From positions 1 to 64,000 of the IMG/VR virus record IMGVR_UViG_3300015360_000023: a stretch of 64,000 bases of DNA; one strand, 5' to 3'. The position numbers and the translations under genes are program-made. This stretch comes from a virus. The stretch's first letter is position 1; every line of letters begins with the position of its first letter. The notes beneath the pieces were generated by a model that worked only from the letters and a program-made list of their open reading frames with translations, did not search any database and was not told the origin of the DNA. Shown here piece by piece: positions 18,318-26,438 of the stretch.

Positions 18318-18959
18318 ATGTACACTACCGATCAAATTTTACAACTAGCTACCAGTTATGAACATAGCTGTTTGGGCTTGGTTAAAATTGCTCGACCATC
18401 AAAGTCGAAGGACGATCGTGTATCTGAATATGAAGTCGAAGATAAAGATATTATCGACCTTACTAAGGCTGCTGATTTTTCTTATTCGGCTATTATGAGA
18501 GAGTTAAGACAACATGCTTCTAAAGAACAAGTAAGGGAGTTTCTTGTTCTTTTCAAAAAGGAATTTGATAAGGCAGTTAAGTTAAAACTACAGAAACCAG
18601 AGAAGGTTGCTTTACAAAACTCAGTTGTTAAATTCGGTAAAAAAAACAAGTTAAAAGTTAATAAGAAGATTATTAAGAATGCCGCTGTCAGTGAACTAGG
18701 AGATCCGATGTTGGTAGGAAAGTACCTAGCAGATATCGTTAGATTCACTTTGAATAGAATTCCGTCTGATAAAAGACAAAACGCTATTGATAAGTTGAGG
18801 CAAAAATTTTATACTTTTAATGCTAATGAATTAGCTAAGAAGAACTTGCCTCCGACTTCGGCTATTGGACAATCTATTACATTCGTTAAGCATGTTTTAT
18901 TTAATCAGGATGCTACTTATGTCCGCGAGGTTCTCAATAACATAGTGAGACATTTATAA
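18318..18959 (+). CDS. Hypothetical Lys-rich helical protein
   Basis: The product is 213 residues, basic in its centre (KLKLQKPEKVALQNSVVKFGKKNKLKVNKK, split by hydrophobics) and helical throughout. It may be nucleic-acid binding by charge, but no motif is recognised. It is separated by one base from the phosphatase-like gene downstream. The ribosome site is weak, so translation may be coupled to the upstream gene. Confidence 0.55.
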   Translation: MYTTDQILQLATSYEHSCLGLVKIARPSKSKDDRVSEYEVEDKDIIDLTKAADFSYSAIMRELRQHASKEQVREFLVLFKKEFDKAVKLKLQKPEKVALQNSVVKFGKKNKLKVNKKIIKNAAVSELGDPMLVGKYLADIVRFTLNRIPSDKRQNAIDKLRQKFYTFNANELAKKNLPPTSAIGQSITFVKHVLFNQDATYVREVLNNIVRHL

Positions 18960-18960
18960 A

Positions 18961-19725
18961 ATGATTTACAGGTTTCGTAAAGTAACCGATGAATTGTTTC
19001 GTGGTAGTGCTCCTTCCCCTAATGATGTCGCTAAATTAAAGAGCCATGTAGGGATTAAAAAAATCGTTAGTTTGGATGGTCCTGCCGCCGCACGCATTAC
19101 TAATATCTGCAAGGTTTTAGATATTGAGCACGTTGTTATTCCTATTGGATTTCCAGATGTACTTGAGCCAGTCTTAGACTTTTTGAAATATGATTTGAAA
19201 AAATTATTTCTAAAAGGTGGACCTACTTATGTTCACTGCGCAGCGGGCAAGGACAGAACTGGTTTAGCTGTAGCTCTAGTCCAATGCAAGTATTTAGGCA
19301 AATCTCCGGAAGATGCTGTCGAAGAGGCCAAGTCACTAGGGTTTGGTTTAGATGTAGATCCTAAAGCCATCTCTATTTTCGAGAAGGCAATCAGGTCATG
19401 CAAGCCATCGAAAGATAACAATGACGCTGATATAGTCTCCAATGAAAGAGAATATATTGGAGACAATAGGGACTCATTTTTGGATGAGGGGCATCAAGGA
19501 TCTTTCGCTCCATTTAATGCCACCCGTCAATTTCCGATGGATCCTGTTTATAATTTCATAATGGATCAGTCTCCGACCCGCGAAAATTATCATTCTAGTC
19601 GGTCAATAAAAGAGCATGATCCTAAAGAAGATGATGTAGTTCCAATGGTTGGCGTCTTTGATAACGATGCTGGTGGAAGAGGTTTCGGACCTACAGAAAA
19701 CGCAGGAGGATTCATTTATGATTAA
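18961..19725 (+). CDS. Dual-specificity/tyrosine phosphatase-like protein
   Basis: The product is 254 residues. Residues 1-150 match a cysteine-dependent phosphatase: the P-loop VHCAAGKDRTG at 91-101 has the CX5R signature with nucleophile C93 and R99. IVSLDG near 35-40 is a typical earlier strand, and PIGFPD near 61-66 may supply the general acid. This family removes phosphate from Tyr/Ser/Thr, lipids or RNA 5' ends. The C-terminal 100 residues are disordered and acidic with several Tyr. No signal peptide is present. Its placement inside the head-gene operon is unusual. The next gene starts inside its last codons behind AGGAGGA. Confidence 0.82.
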   Translation: MIYRFRKVTDELFRGSAPSPNDVAKLKSHVGIKKIVSLDGPAAARITNICKVLDIEHVVIPIGFPDVLEPVLDFLKYDLKKLFLKGGPTYVHCAAGKDRTGLAVALVQCKYLGKSPEDAVEEAKSLGFGLDVDPKAISIFEKAIRSCKPSKDNNDADIVSNEREYIGDNRDSFLDEGHQGSFAPFNATRQFPMDPVYNFIMDQSPTRENYHSSRSIKEHDPKEDDVVPMVGVFDNDAGGRGFGPTENAGGFIYD

Positions 19726-20371
19726 GAAGGCTTACGCAGTACAAATGACCTATGACGTGTCTGATGATGAAAAACAACAGGCTCAGAGGGCTCTTTTGTT
19801 TTTTGGTCACACTAATAAGCTGCTTGAAATGGCCTCAGATCATCTTGATATCATGAAAACTCCTTTCAAGGATAATCCTGAAATGGACCCTAAAGAGGTT
19901 GTTAAGGCTCGTGCTGCCATCAGAAGGTTTAGAGATAAGTCTGTTGAAAATTTTAATGTCTTCAAAAAAGAAGCTTTTAAATGTGTCAATGTAATGCAAC
20001 CTTTCTCTACTGATACTCAAACTCTTAAGTTAATGAAGTCTTTTATTACATCTATTGATGGGTTAGAAACTAAGGTTAATCAATTCTCAGAACTGTTTAA
20101 TGACTTGGAGTCTAAATCGTTCTCACAAGATATTGTAAAAAACATTGAAGGAATTCAGGAAGAGTGTAAAGATCTATCTGAAATCATTGATGAAAGAATT
20201 AAGAGCCATATTCAGAGTAATATCCTAGCTACTAGCTGGGTAGATAATGTCAGTAATGACCTTCAAATGCAAATTGAAGAGAAGACCCCGCTTATTATGG
20301 ATCTTTTCAATAAACGACAAGACAATCTAAATGAAGCAATTAAGGAGAGAACATCACAAGAAGGTAACTAA
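19718..20371 (+). CDS. Hypothetical helical protein
   Basis: The product is 217 residues. The start at 19718 is chosen over a longer in-frame one because AGGAGGA lies at 19704-19710; it overlaps the phosphatase stop by eight bases, so translation is probably coupled. The sequence is almost wholly helical with heptad-like hydrophobics (LKLMKSFITSIDGLETKVNQF). No family is recognised. Coupling to the phosphatase suggests related expression, but nothing shows a shared function. Confidence 0.6.
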   Translation: MIKKAYAVQMTYDVSDDEKQQAQRALLFFGHTNKLLEMASDHLDIMKTPFKDNPEMDPKEVVKARAAIRRFRDKSVENFNVFKKEAFKCVNVMQPFSTDTQTLKLMKSFITSIDGLETKVNQFSELFNDLESKSFSQDIVKNIEGIQEECKDLSEIIDERIKSHIQSNILATSWVDNVSNDLQMQIEEKTPLIMDLFNKRQDNLNEAIKERTSQEGN

Positions 20372-20489
20372 AAGCTTCATAATAATGGGAATATTAACAT
20401 ATATGTTTGAAGTTACTGCCCGAAATGAAATTTTGTGGCAATAATCCATTATAATTGAAGTGTATTGTGGTGTCTCCAATGGAGAGCGA

Positions 20490-20645
20490 ATGTTTATCAA
20501 ACACGGTGACGGAAAAATATTATCAGTTGTTGAGGACGAAGAGATGACTGAGCAGCAAAAAAAGTCTGCCAGAGATCTATCCAAAAAGGTCGTCAAACAA
20601 TCTGAAGAGACTGATACTTCAGAAGTGAAGAAATCAGGGAGCTAA
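20490..20645 (+). CDS. Small acidic/basic protein before the protease-scaffold
   Basis: The product is 51 residues. The ATG at 20490 has GGAG at 20481-20484, which is better placed than the longer in-frame start at 20460. It has a beta-like start (MFIKHGDGKILSVVEDEE) and a Lys/Ser/Glu-rich tail (KKSARDLSKKVVKQSEE). It lies three bases before the protease-scaffold gene. The 118-base gap upstream contains TATAAT at 20450-20455. Function unknown; small proteins in this position may help core assembly. Confidence 0.6.
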   Translation: MFIKHGDGKILSVVEDEEMTEQQKKSARDLSKKVVKQSEETDTSEVKKSGS

Positions 20646-20648
20646 TAC

Positions 20649-23600
20649 ATGACTTTCATTAAACTAGGCGAAGCACAAGAGATTAAATTGGAGGACATTG
20701 AGTCCTGCCTTCCTGCTGTTAGTGCTGAAATTCTAGAAAACTTTAGGAAGACGGCTGCTGGCCTTAAAAAGGTCGCACCAAAAGCTGAAGACTTTCTTTA
20801 CTTCTCCGCTGTTATGATGCATGCCGCAGAAGCATCTGCACTTAATGATGATGGAACACAAAAGCTAACTGTCAGAGGCGAACCTGTTAAGGTTGGTTGG
20901 GATAAGAGCGGTGGAACATTACGTTGGATGAGTAATGACCCTAGCATTAAACCTTATAAGAATTCTAATGGAGATATATTTCCAGAGGAAGAACTTGTTA
21001 AGGCACATAAAAAGTGGGTTCATAAGCCTCTTTGCATAGATCATAAATCCAGTTCGGTTGATCATGTTAGAGGCTTTATTGTTGATACCTATTACGATCG
21101 CAATCTAAAAAGAGTAATTGCTCTTTGTGCGCTTGATAAAGCAGGCTACCCTCAATTAGCTAGACAAATTTCTACTGGAGTTTCTAACTGCGTATCCATG
21201 GGTACGGCTGTTGGAAAGGCAATCTGTTCTGATTGTGCCAGAGTGGCTCGTGCAGAAGCTGATTTCTGCGACCACATGAGACGCAAGAGTTGCTACGGTG
21301 AAATCAACGTAGACCTTAACCCTCTTGAATTATCTATTGTAGTTAATGGAGCAGATCCAAAGGCTAATATTAAACACATTATTGCTGCTGCAAATACTCT
21401 TAATACTTATGTTGAAAATAAGCAAAAAGAAATTAAGAAGTTAGCAGAAAGCTTTACAGCTAATATTGATTTTACAACTGGTGATAGTCAAGCCGATAAT
21501 AAGGTTACTCACGTTTCAGTTACATCTAAAGATATTGACACTTTTAAGAAAGATGTCGAAAAGGCTATTGTAGACTTCCAGAGTCTGCAATCTTCATTAA
21601 ATGAAGAAAATATGCAAGAACATGGGAATGATCTTGCATCTAATCAACTGTCGGGTGTTGAAAACGCTTCGGCCGATGATTCTGGATTGGCTCCCCCACA
21701 CGCAAGATATGCATCCTATGAAGTAGGGGCGAATGCTATCGACGAACTTCGAGCGGTTATGAAAGCCATCGAGACCAAGTTGGGCCAAACGCAAGTAAGC
21801 TTGGATAAGTTAGCAAACACTTCTACAACGATACAAGAGGAAAATATGTCAGGTACAAATAACATTAACAAGCAGGGTTATTACCAAGGTGCGGGTGGCG
21901 TAAATGAGCCAACCCCAGGTCAAGCTAAGTATCCGAAGGACCCTCTTAATGAGCAACTTCGTGAAAAAGAGGATAGACAAATGGTAGGTCAATCTCCATT
22001 TCCAGAAGTAGGATCAGTTGAGGGTATGCACCCATCTCCAGATTCCGCTGAGACCTCTGATGAACTACAACGCAAGAAGATGCTTGCCCGTGCTGAATCT
22101 GAAGAGAGAGCAGCTCGTCGTACCGCAATCGTTAACCTTGCAAAGGCCGCTCTTGAAAACAAGACTGCTTACTTCCAGGGTGGTGGTGGCGTAAATGAGC
22201 CAACTCCAGGTAAAGTAAAGTATCCTGCTGATAAGGGTCACATGGCTTATGAAGATGATAAGCACATGCATGGCAAGAAGCCATTCCCAGGTGTTGGGCC
22301 AGTTGATGGCGCATACCCAGAAGATTTAAAGAAGAAGGAACTTCTAAGCAGAGCTGCTCTAAGAGCTAAGTTCGTTAGAGTTGCCAACGAAGAAGGAACC
22401 GCAAACCTAGGTAAGAGTGCTTGGGAAGTTTACAGCGGTGACAAGCTTCTATTAACTGCCTCCGTAGATGAACTATCCGGTGGACGTTCTGAAGTTCTAT
22501 ACGACAGCATTGCAACCAAAGACTTCGGCGCCAAGTTACTTGAAAAGGTAAAGGCTCACGGTGTTGATAAGATTCGCTCTCTTGTAAAGAGTGCACAAGG
22601 CGCTCCTCCAGCAGAAGCAGCCCCACCAGCCGACGCAGGCGCACCACCAGCCGATGTAGCTCCTCCAGCAGAAGATACTGGCAAGTCTGGTGATCCAAAG
22701 GAAACCCTTCTTGATACTGCCGAAAAGGCAAGAGACCTTGTCTCTGATGTTGTTGAAGGTGTTAGAGCCCTTACTGGCGAACAAGCCGAAATGGGCGCTC
22801 CAGATGATGCAGCTCCAGAGATGGGCGCGGCAGCTTCTTTCAGCACTGCTACTCTTAATAACTTAAGAAGAGAACTTAACGGAACACTTACCACTGCTAT
22901 GAAAGAGTGCGCTGCTAACCTAAACGACCACGTTCAAGAACTTGAAATGGTTGCCGGTCTTTATGACAAGGGCGCAGTCACTAATTCTAATGAAGCATTT
23001 GTTGGTGCAATCGTTGAGGACGCGCTTACTGAAGCCAGAGCATCTATTGCCGATGGTTTCAAGCTTATGACCGCATTCGTTAAGTATGCTCGCGGTACCA
23101 AAGCAATTGTAAAACGTGCCGAAATTGAGGCCGAACTTGAGGCATTAGCTGAAGGAGAAAACATGACAGGCGAACTAGACGCCAACAATGGCGACGACTT
23201 AATGGCCATGATCTCTGACACCAACTCCGATTTGGATGCTGTCAAGAGTCTTATGGCAGACGATGAAGGACTATTAGACAATGGTGATGAGACTGAAGGA
23301 CTTCTTGCTGATGACGACAACGACATCAAAGCAGGTGACCTTAAGCCAGAAACTGAACTACCAGAGTTTATGAACCAAGCTTCTTACGATAGCCGTTCCG
23401 GACGTGCCGCACTTCGTGCCAAGCTAGCCGCTGACGCTCTTGGTAAGCAAGATGACGGTGAGTCTCAAGATATGTCTCACGCTAAGTTTAGCGATATGCT
23501 AGGCGAAGCTGACAAGCTTGCTGACGGACAAACTGACTTAGATGTCAAGCCATCTGATAACCTAGGCAAGGTTGAAACCCTACCAGAAGTTAACAAGGCT

Positions 23601-24152
23601 ATGATGGATCTTGCAAAAGCTCCACCTAAGGTCCGTAAGGAAGCAGAAGCTATCTACAGACTTGTTTCTGAAGGTAAGCTTGATCCAGCAGACCTAGATG
23701 CTCTTGTATCAGAAGGTTTGGATAAGGATGCAGTTTCTTACTACAAGAAGTACTTTGCTCAAACCGAAGGTGGCTCTGAATTCGCTAGCGAATTAGTCAA
23801 GGAACACGTTAAGGCTCAACTTGAAGCAGAGCTTAACAAGTACAGAGTCAAGCTAGCTCGTTCTTACGAACTTGCTTATGACATGGTTGACCGTGGTTTG
23901 TGCGGCGGAGACAGAGGCGCAGTATCTAACCAAGTTGATGAGATTATGCAATTCAACGATGAGTCATTCGATTCTCTAAAGAGAGTTGTCGCAAGACACC
24001 CAGTAACTAACCTTCGTAAGGAGGGCGGACGTATGCCACAAGTTGGTGTAATCGGTTCTGGTGACCTTAACACTCCATCTTCACAGTCCGAAGGTGATAT
24101 GCTTGCACAATTAACAGCAGCATTTTCTAAGACTTCCAAGAGAAGCTTCTAA
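20649..24152 (+). CDS. Capsid maturation protease fused to scaffold protein
   Basis: The product is 1167 residues with GGGAG before the ATG. Residues about 45-245 look like a phage prohead protease of the herpes-assemblin-type fold: CIDHKSSSVDHVRGF (H132), GVSNCVSMGT (candidate Ser183 or Ser179), and a Cys/His insert C193-x2-C196-x10-C207-x-H209, followed by NPLELSIVVNGAD. Residues 400-600 hold two tandem copies of a roughly 100-residue unit beginning Y(Y/F)QG(A/G)GGVNEPTPG. The rest is helical, acidic and Ala/Pro-rich, as expected of a scaffold that the protease removes during maturation. Two in-frame internal starts could make scaffold-only products. Codon choice suggests high expression. 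Confidence 0.75.
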   Translation: MTFIKLGEAQEIKLEDIESCLPAVSAEILENFRKTAAGLKKVAPKAEDFLYFSAVMMHAAEASALNDDGTQKLTVRGEPVKVGWDKSGGTLRWMSNDPSIKPYKNSNGDIFPEEELVKAHKKWVHKPLCIDHKSSSVDHVRGFIVDTYYDRNLKRVIALCALDKAGYPQLARQISTGVSNCVSMGTAVGKAICSDCARVARAEADFCDHMRRKSCYGEINVDLNPLELSIVVNGADPKANIKHIIAAANTLNTYVENKQKEIKKLAESFTANIDFTTGDSQADNKVTHVSVTSKDIDTFKKDVEKAIVDFQSLQSSLNEENMQEHGNDLASNQLSGVENASADDSGLAPPHARYASYEVGANAIDELRAVMKAIETKLGQTQVSLDKLANTSTTIQEENMSGTNNINKQGYYQGAGGVNEPTPGQAKYPKDPLNEQLREKEDRQMVGQSPFPEVGSVEGMHPSPDSAETSDELQRKKMLARAESEERAARRTAIVNLAKAALENKTAYFQGGGGVNEPTPGKVKYPADKGHMAYEDDKHMHGKKPFPGVGPVDGAYPEDLKKKELLSRAALRAKFVRVANEEGTANLGKSAWEVYSGDKLLLTASVDELSGGRSEVLYDSIATKDFGAKLLEKVKAHGVDKIRSLVKSAQGAPPAEAAPPADAGAPPADVAPPAEDTGKSGDPKETLLDTAEKARDLVSDVVEGVRALTGEQAEMGAPDDAAPEMGAAASFSTATLNNLRRELNGTLTTAMKECAANLNDHVQELEMVAGLYDKGAVTNSNEAFVGAIVEDALTEARASIADGFKLMTAFVKYARGTKAIVKRAEIEAELEALAEGENMTGELDANNGDDLMAMISDTNSDLDAVKSLMADDEGLLDNGDETEGLLADDDNDIKAGDLKPETELPEFMNQASYDSRSGRAALRAKLAADALGKQDDGESQDMSHAKFSDMLGEADKLADGQTDLDVKPSDNLGKVETLPEVNKAMMDLAKAPPKVRKEAEAIYRLVSEGKLDPADLDALVSEGLDKDAVSYYKKYFAQTEGGSEFASELVKEHVKAQLEAELNKYRVKLARSYELAYDMVDRGLCGGDRGAVSNQVDEIMQFNDESFDSLKRVVARHPVTNLRKEGGRMPQVGVIGSGDLNTPSSQSEGDMLAQLTAAFSKTSKRSF
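21837..21848 (+). promoter_or_regulatory. Internal in-frame ribosome site and start (scaffold product 1)
   Basis: GAGG at 21837-21840 lies five bases before an in-frame ATG at 21846 (Met400). The product would begin MSGTNNINKQGYYQGAGG and consist of the scaffold part without the protease. The site coincides with the boundary between the coiled linker and the first 100-residue repeat. Confidence 0.5.
21879..22380 (+). repeat. Tandem protein repeat in scaffold (two units of roughly 100 codons)
   Basis: Unit 1 starts at 21879 (YYQGAGGVNEPTPG) and unit 2 at 22170 (YFQGGGGVNEPTPG). After the opening motif both share KYP-D, PFP-VG-V-G--P, and a Leu/Lys/Arg-Ala-rich helix. Sequence divergence shows that the duplication is old. 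Confidence 0.75.
23152..23165 (+). promoter_or_regulatory. Internal in-frame ribosome site and start (scaffold product 2)
   Basis: AAGGAG at 23152-23157 stands five bases before an in-frame ATG at 23163 (Met839), a stronger match than at many true gene starts here. The product would begin MTGELDANNGDDL and be a 329-residue acidic helical scaffold fragment. Confidence 0.5.
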
Positions 24153-24180
24153 GAAATTAACAATCAAAATAGAGGATAAT

Positions 24181-25035
24181 ATGTCTTACAAAAGCGTATC
24201 AGATTTTGTTGCTGCCGCAATGGACGCAACCCTAAAGAGTGAAGCCCACAAGTCTTTATTCGGAACTCAATATAAATTTGCATCAGAAGATGAAGATGAT
24301 GCAAAGGACAAGTGCAAGTGTGGTCATTCAAAGGATGATTGCAAATGTGACTCATCTATGGCAGATGGCCCAGCAACTGGTACCGGACAGGGAGCAGATC
24401 CTTATGTCTTCAAGCCAGATACTATCAAGCCAACTCCAAAGCCACCAGCAAAGCCAGGAGAAGTTTCTAAAGCTGATGACTCCTTTGCATGGGACGATAA
24501 TGATGCTCGCAAGAAGAAGAAGGATGAAGAAGAAGATTCATCCAGCGACTCTGCAAGCGCATGGGACGACAATGATGCTCGTAAAAAGAAGGATTCAGAT
24601 GATGATTCCTCCGATAGCTCCAGCGCCGATGATGAAGATCTAAGCTCCGAGGCTGCATTTGATGTAGCAATTGATAGCTTACTTTCTGCTTCCGCTGCAC
24701 TTGATGCAGTTGGAATGGAGAAGTCCGCAACCCTAAGCTTGAGACTAGCCTCTTTGGTTGTCGAAGCTAAGAAGAAGGACAAGGATTCTAAGGATTCCAA
24801 GAAGAGCAAGTCCGATTCTAACGATGCCAAGGACAAGGCTAAGGCCAAGGAAAAGGCTGCTAAGGACAAGGAAAAAGCCGCTAAGGAAAAAGCCAAGGAG
24901 AAGGCCGCTAAGGATACTCAAATGGCAAAAGACAAGGCTGCTAAGGACAAGGCCAAGGAAAAGGCTGATAAAGAGAAGGCTGCTGAAAAAGCCGCTAAGG
25001 AAAAAGAAAAGGCTAAGGCCTCTTCAAAGAAGTAA
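24181..25035 (+). CDS. Low-complexity protein with histone H1-like Lys/Ala tail
   Basis: The product is 284 residues with AGAGG five bases before the ATG. A Cys/His cluster CKCGHSKDDCKC lies at about 44-55. Two copies of AWDDNDARKKK are embedded in Asp/Ser-rich sequence (about 102-135). A short helical domain with an ALDAVGMEKSATLSLRLASLV hairpin lies at about 160-195. A long KAKEKAAKDKEKAAKEK-type tail runs from about 197 to the end. The tail resembles histone H1 and AlgP-like proteins, which bind DNA through Lys/Ala helices. Position between scaffold and capsid genes suggests an internal head protein that contacts packaged DNA; this is inference. Confidence 0.6.
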   Translation: MSYKSVSDFVAAAMDATLKSEAHKSLFGTQYKFASEDEDDAKDKCKCGHSKDDCKCDSSMADGPATGTGQGADPYVFKPDTIKPTPKPPAKPGEVSKADDSFAWDDNDARKKKKDEEEDSSSDSASAWDDNDARKKKDSDDDSSDSSSADDEDLSSEAAFDVAIDSLLSASAALDAVGMEKSATLSLRLASLVVEAKKKDKDSKDSKKSKSDSNDAKDKAKAKEKAAKDKEKAAKEKAKEKAAKDTQMAKDKAAKDKAKEKADKEKAAEKAAKEKEKAKASSKK

Positions 25036-25059
25036 GTTTCTCTTAATAAACAGATATAA

Positions 25060-25091
25060 TAAGGGGTTAGGATGAAAACCTTAACCCCTTA
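25060..25091 (+). terminator. Stable hairpin, possible terminator or processing site
   Basis: TAAGGGGTTAGG at 25060-25071 pairs with CCTTAACCCCTTA at 25079-25091, with one bulged base and a loop of about seven. The downstream sequence is only moderately T-rich (TCTATTATA), so termination may be partial, or the hairpin may be an RNA-processing or stability element before the next ribosome site. Confidence 0.5.
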
Positions 25092-25109
25092 TCTATTATA
25101 AAGGACCCC

Positions 25110-25562
25110 ATGTTTAAAAAAGCTGATTTTGAAGACGAAATTTATCGTTCAATGGAAAAACAACTTGTTTCAAATCAAGTTGAAGATAAGCATGGATTTA
25201 AAAGAATTGCAAAGGCTGCCGAGTATTTAGAGGCGGCTGCTGAGATTTTTGATCAAGCCGGCATGACCCGTGAAGCCGAAGAAACTATTAGTGTTCTTCA
25301 TAGCTTAGCTATGGAGAATTTTTCTATTACTGATTTAGCCGGATTAGAAGATAAAGATCTTCATAATATTTTAGAGATGTCTACACCTAGTCAATTGATG
25401 CAACTATATAATAAAGTTTCAAATGTAGTTAAAGGCGAAGCCTCTCTTTCTGACACACTTAAAGAATCACTAAAAGAAAAAGATCTAAGTGATCCGGAAG
25501 TAAGAAGTGGGCTTATTAGTAAACTTAAAAGTGCACTTAAACTAGCTAAATTTTTTGCCTAA
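25110..25562 (+). CDS. Hypothetical helical protein, paralogue of the next gene
   Basis: The product is 150 residues with AAAGGA before the ATG. The first 70 residues align closely with the next gene: K--FEDE(I/L)---M(E/Q)(K/R)-L at the N-terminus, then (V/A)KAA(E/D)YL-AA-EIF--AGMT--A(D/E). This marks tandem gene duplication. The C-terminal 80 residues are unrelated and helical. The hairpin after EIFDQAGMT belongs to a type seen in several virion proteins here. Function unknown; a packaged head protein is plausible. Confidence 0.6.
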   Translation: MFKKADFEDEIYRSMEKQLVSNQVEDKHGFKRIAKAAEYLEAAAEIFDQAGMTREAEETISVLHSLAMENFSITDLAGLEDKDLHNILEMSTPSQLMQLYNKVSNVVKGEASLSDTLKESLKEKDLSDPEVRSGLISKLKSALKLAKFFA

Positions 25563-25569
25563 GGATACC

Positions 25570-26394
25570 ATGATTAAGAAAAGCCTTTTTGAAGATGAAC
25601 TAATTAATGGAATGCAACGCGAGTTACATTCACATGAGAAAAAGCAAGGAATGAACAACCTTGTTAAGGCAGCGGATTATCTTAATGCTGCTGTTGAAAT
25701 CTTTGAAGAAGCCGGCATGACCGCCAAGGCTGATCAAGTTCTAAGACTTCTGGGAAAGATTGCCATCGCTGCTGCTCATGACAGCAAAGTAAGACAAATG
25801 CCCTCCTTACAAAAACTAATGGAAGCTGGCGTTACTCACAAGGATTTAAGAAATACTAATGACCCAGTTTCTAGGGCTCGCGTTAACACAGCGATGAGAG
25901 TCCTTGGATATACTGACAGAGAGATTCAAGGATTTCTTGGTGAAAAGTTCATGAGTGAAGAAGACGCTGCGGATATGTTAAATCCTGAAAAGCCATATGG
26001 TAAAATTATGGAGTGGATTGATAAACCAACTACACCAGTGGATCCAAACAATCTGCAACCAGGCGAAGAGATTAGTTTTGAAAGTATGCCAGATTCGCGC
26101 CCAAAGATGGCTCCTCAAGGTCCCGGCCTTGGTGAAATTAGCATGAAGAGCATTCTAGCCAGTGACGAACAACAGGCCAAGGTAAAATCAAAGAGTCCGG
26201 CTAAAGTTAATGATTCTCACACTAATGGATTAACATCTGAAAAGATGGTTGCTAATCTAGAGAATCACGGAACAGTCTTTAATATGACTGATGATAGTGC
26301 GGCAGATGATCTATTAGATTTAGACTTTAATGAGGCTGCTAACGAACTTTTAGAAGGAAATGCAGAGGATAAAACCTTTGAGGACAGCGATTAA
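25570..26394 (+). CDS. Hypothetical helical protein, paralogue of the preceding gene
   Basis: The product is 274 residues from the ATG at 25570 with AAGGA at 25561-25565. It shares its first 70 residues with the gene at 25110. The middle (about 85-135) is a helical domain with HKDLRNTNDPVSRARVNTAMRVLGYTDREI, followed by a Pro-rich linker and an acidic C-terminus (LLDLDFNEAANELLEGNAEDK). It lies seven bases after its paralogue. No family is recognised. Confidence 0.6.
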   Translation: MIKKSLFEDELINGMQRELHSHEKKQGMNNLVKAADYLNAAVEIFEEAGMTAKADQVLRLLGKIAIAAAHDSKVRQMPSLQKLMEAGVTHKDLRNTNDPVSRARVNTAMRVLGYTDREIQGFLGEKFMSEEDAADMLNPEKPYGKIMEWIDKPTTPVDPNNLQPGEEISFESMPDSRPKMAPQGPGLGEISMKSILASDEQQAKVKSKSPAKVNDSHTNGLTSEKMVANLENHGTVFNMTDDSAADDLLDLDFNEAANELLEGNAEDKTFEDSD

Positions 26395-26398
26395 TACG

Positions 26399-26409
26399 TT
26401 ATATAGTAT
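26399..26409 (+). promoter_or_regulatory. Promoter-like TATATAGTAT element
   Basis: TTATATAGTAT lies in the 44-base gap before the gene at 26439 and differs by one base from TGATATAGTAT at 41233. Promoter role is inferred from similarity and position. Confidence 0.3.
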
Positions 26410-26438
26410 GAGAGCGGTATAGATAGAAAAGGAATCTC

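Noticed and set aside
22167-22185. Resemblance of YFQG to the tobacco etch virus protease site
   Set aside because: Only four residues match and the ENL part is absent; the conserved unit is GGGGVNEPTP, so the likeness is chance.
22375-23329. Several antisense ORFs of 80-122 codons inside the protease-scaffold gene
   Set aside because: They are low-complexity mirror images of Ala/Pro/Glu-rich coding sequence, with no ribosome sites and no spacing consistent with an operon.
24402-24896. Antisense ORF of 164 codons opposite the Lys/Ala-rich gene
   Set aside because: Its Leu/Ser/Ala composition follows directly from the Lys/Asp/Ser codons on the other strand; no start signal.
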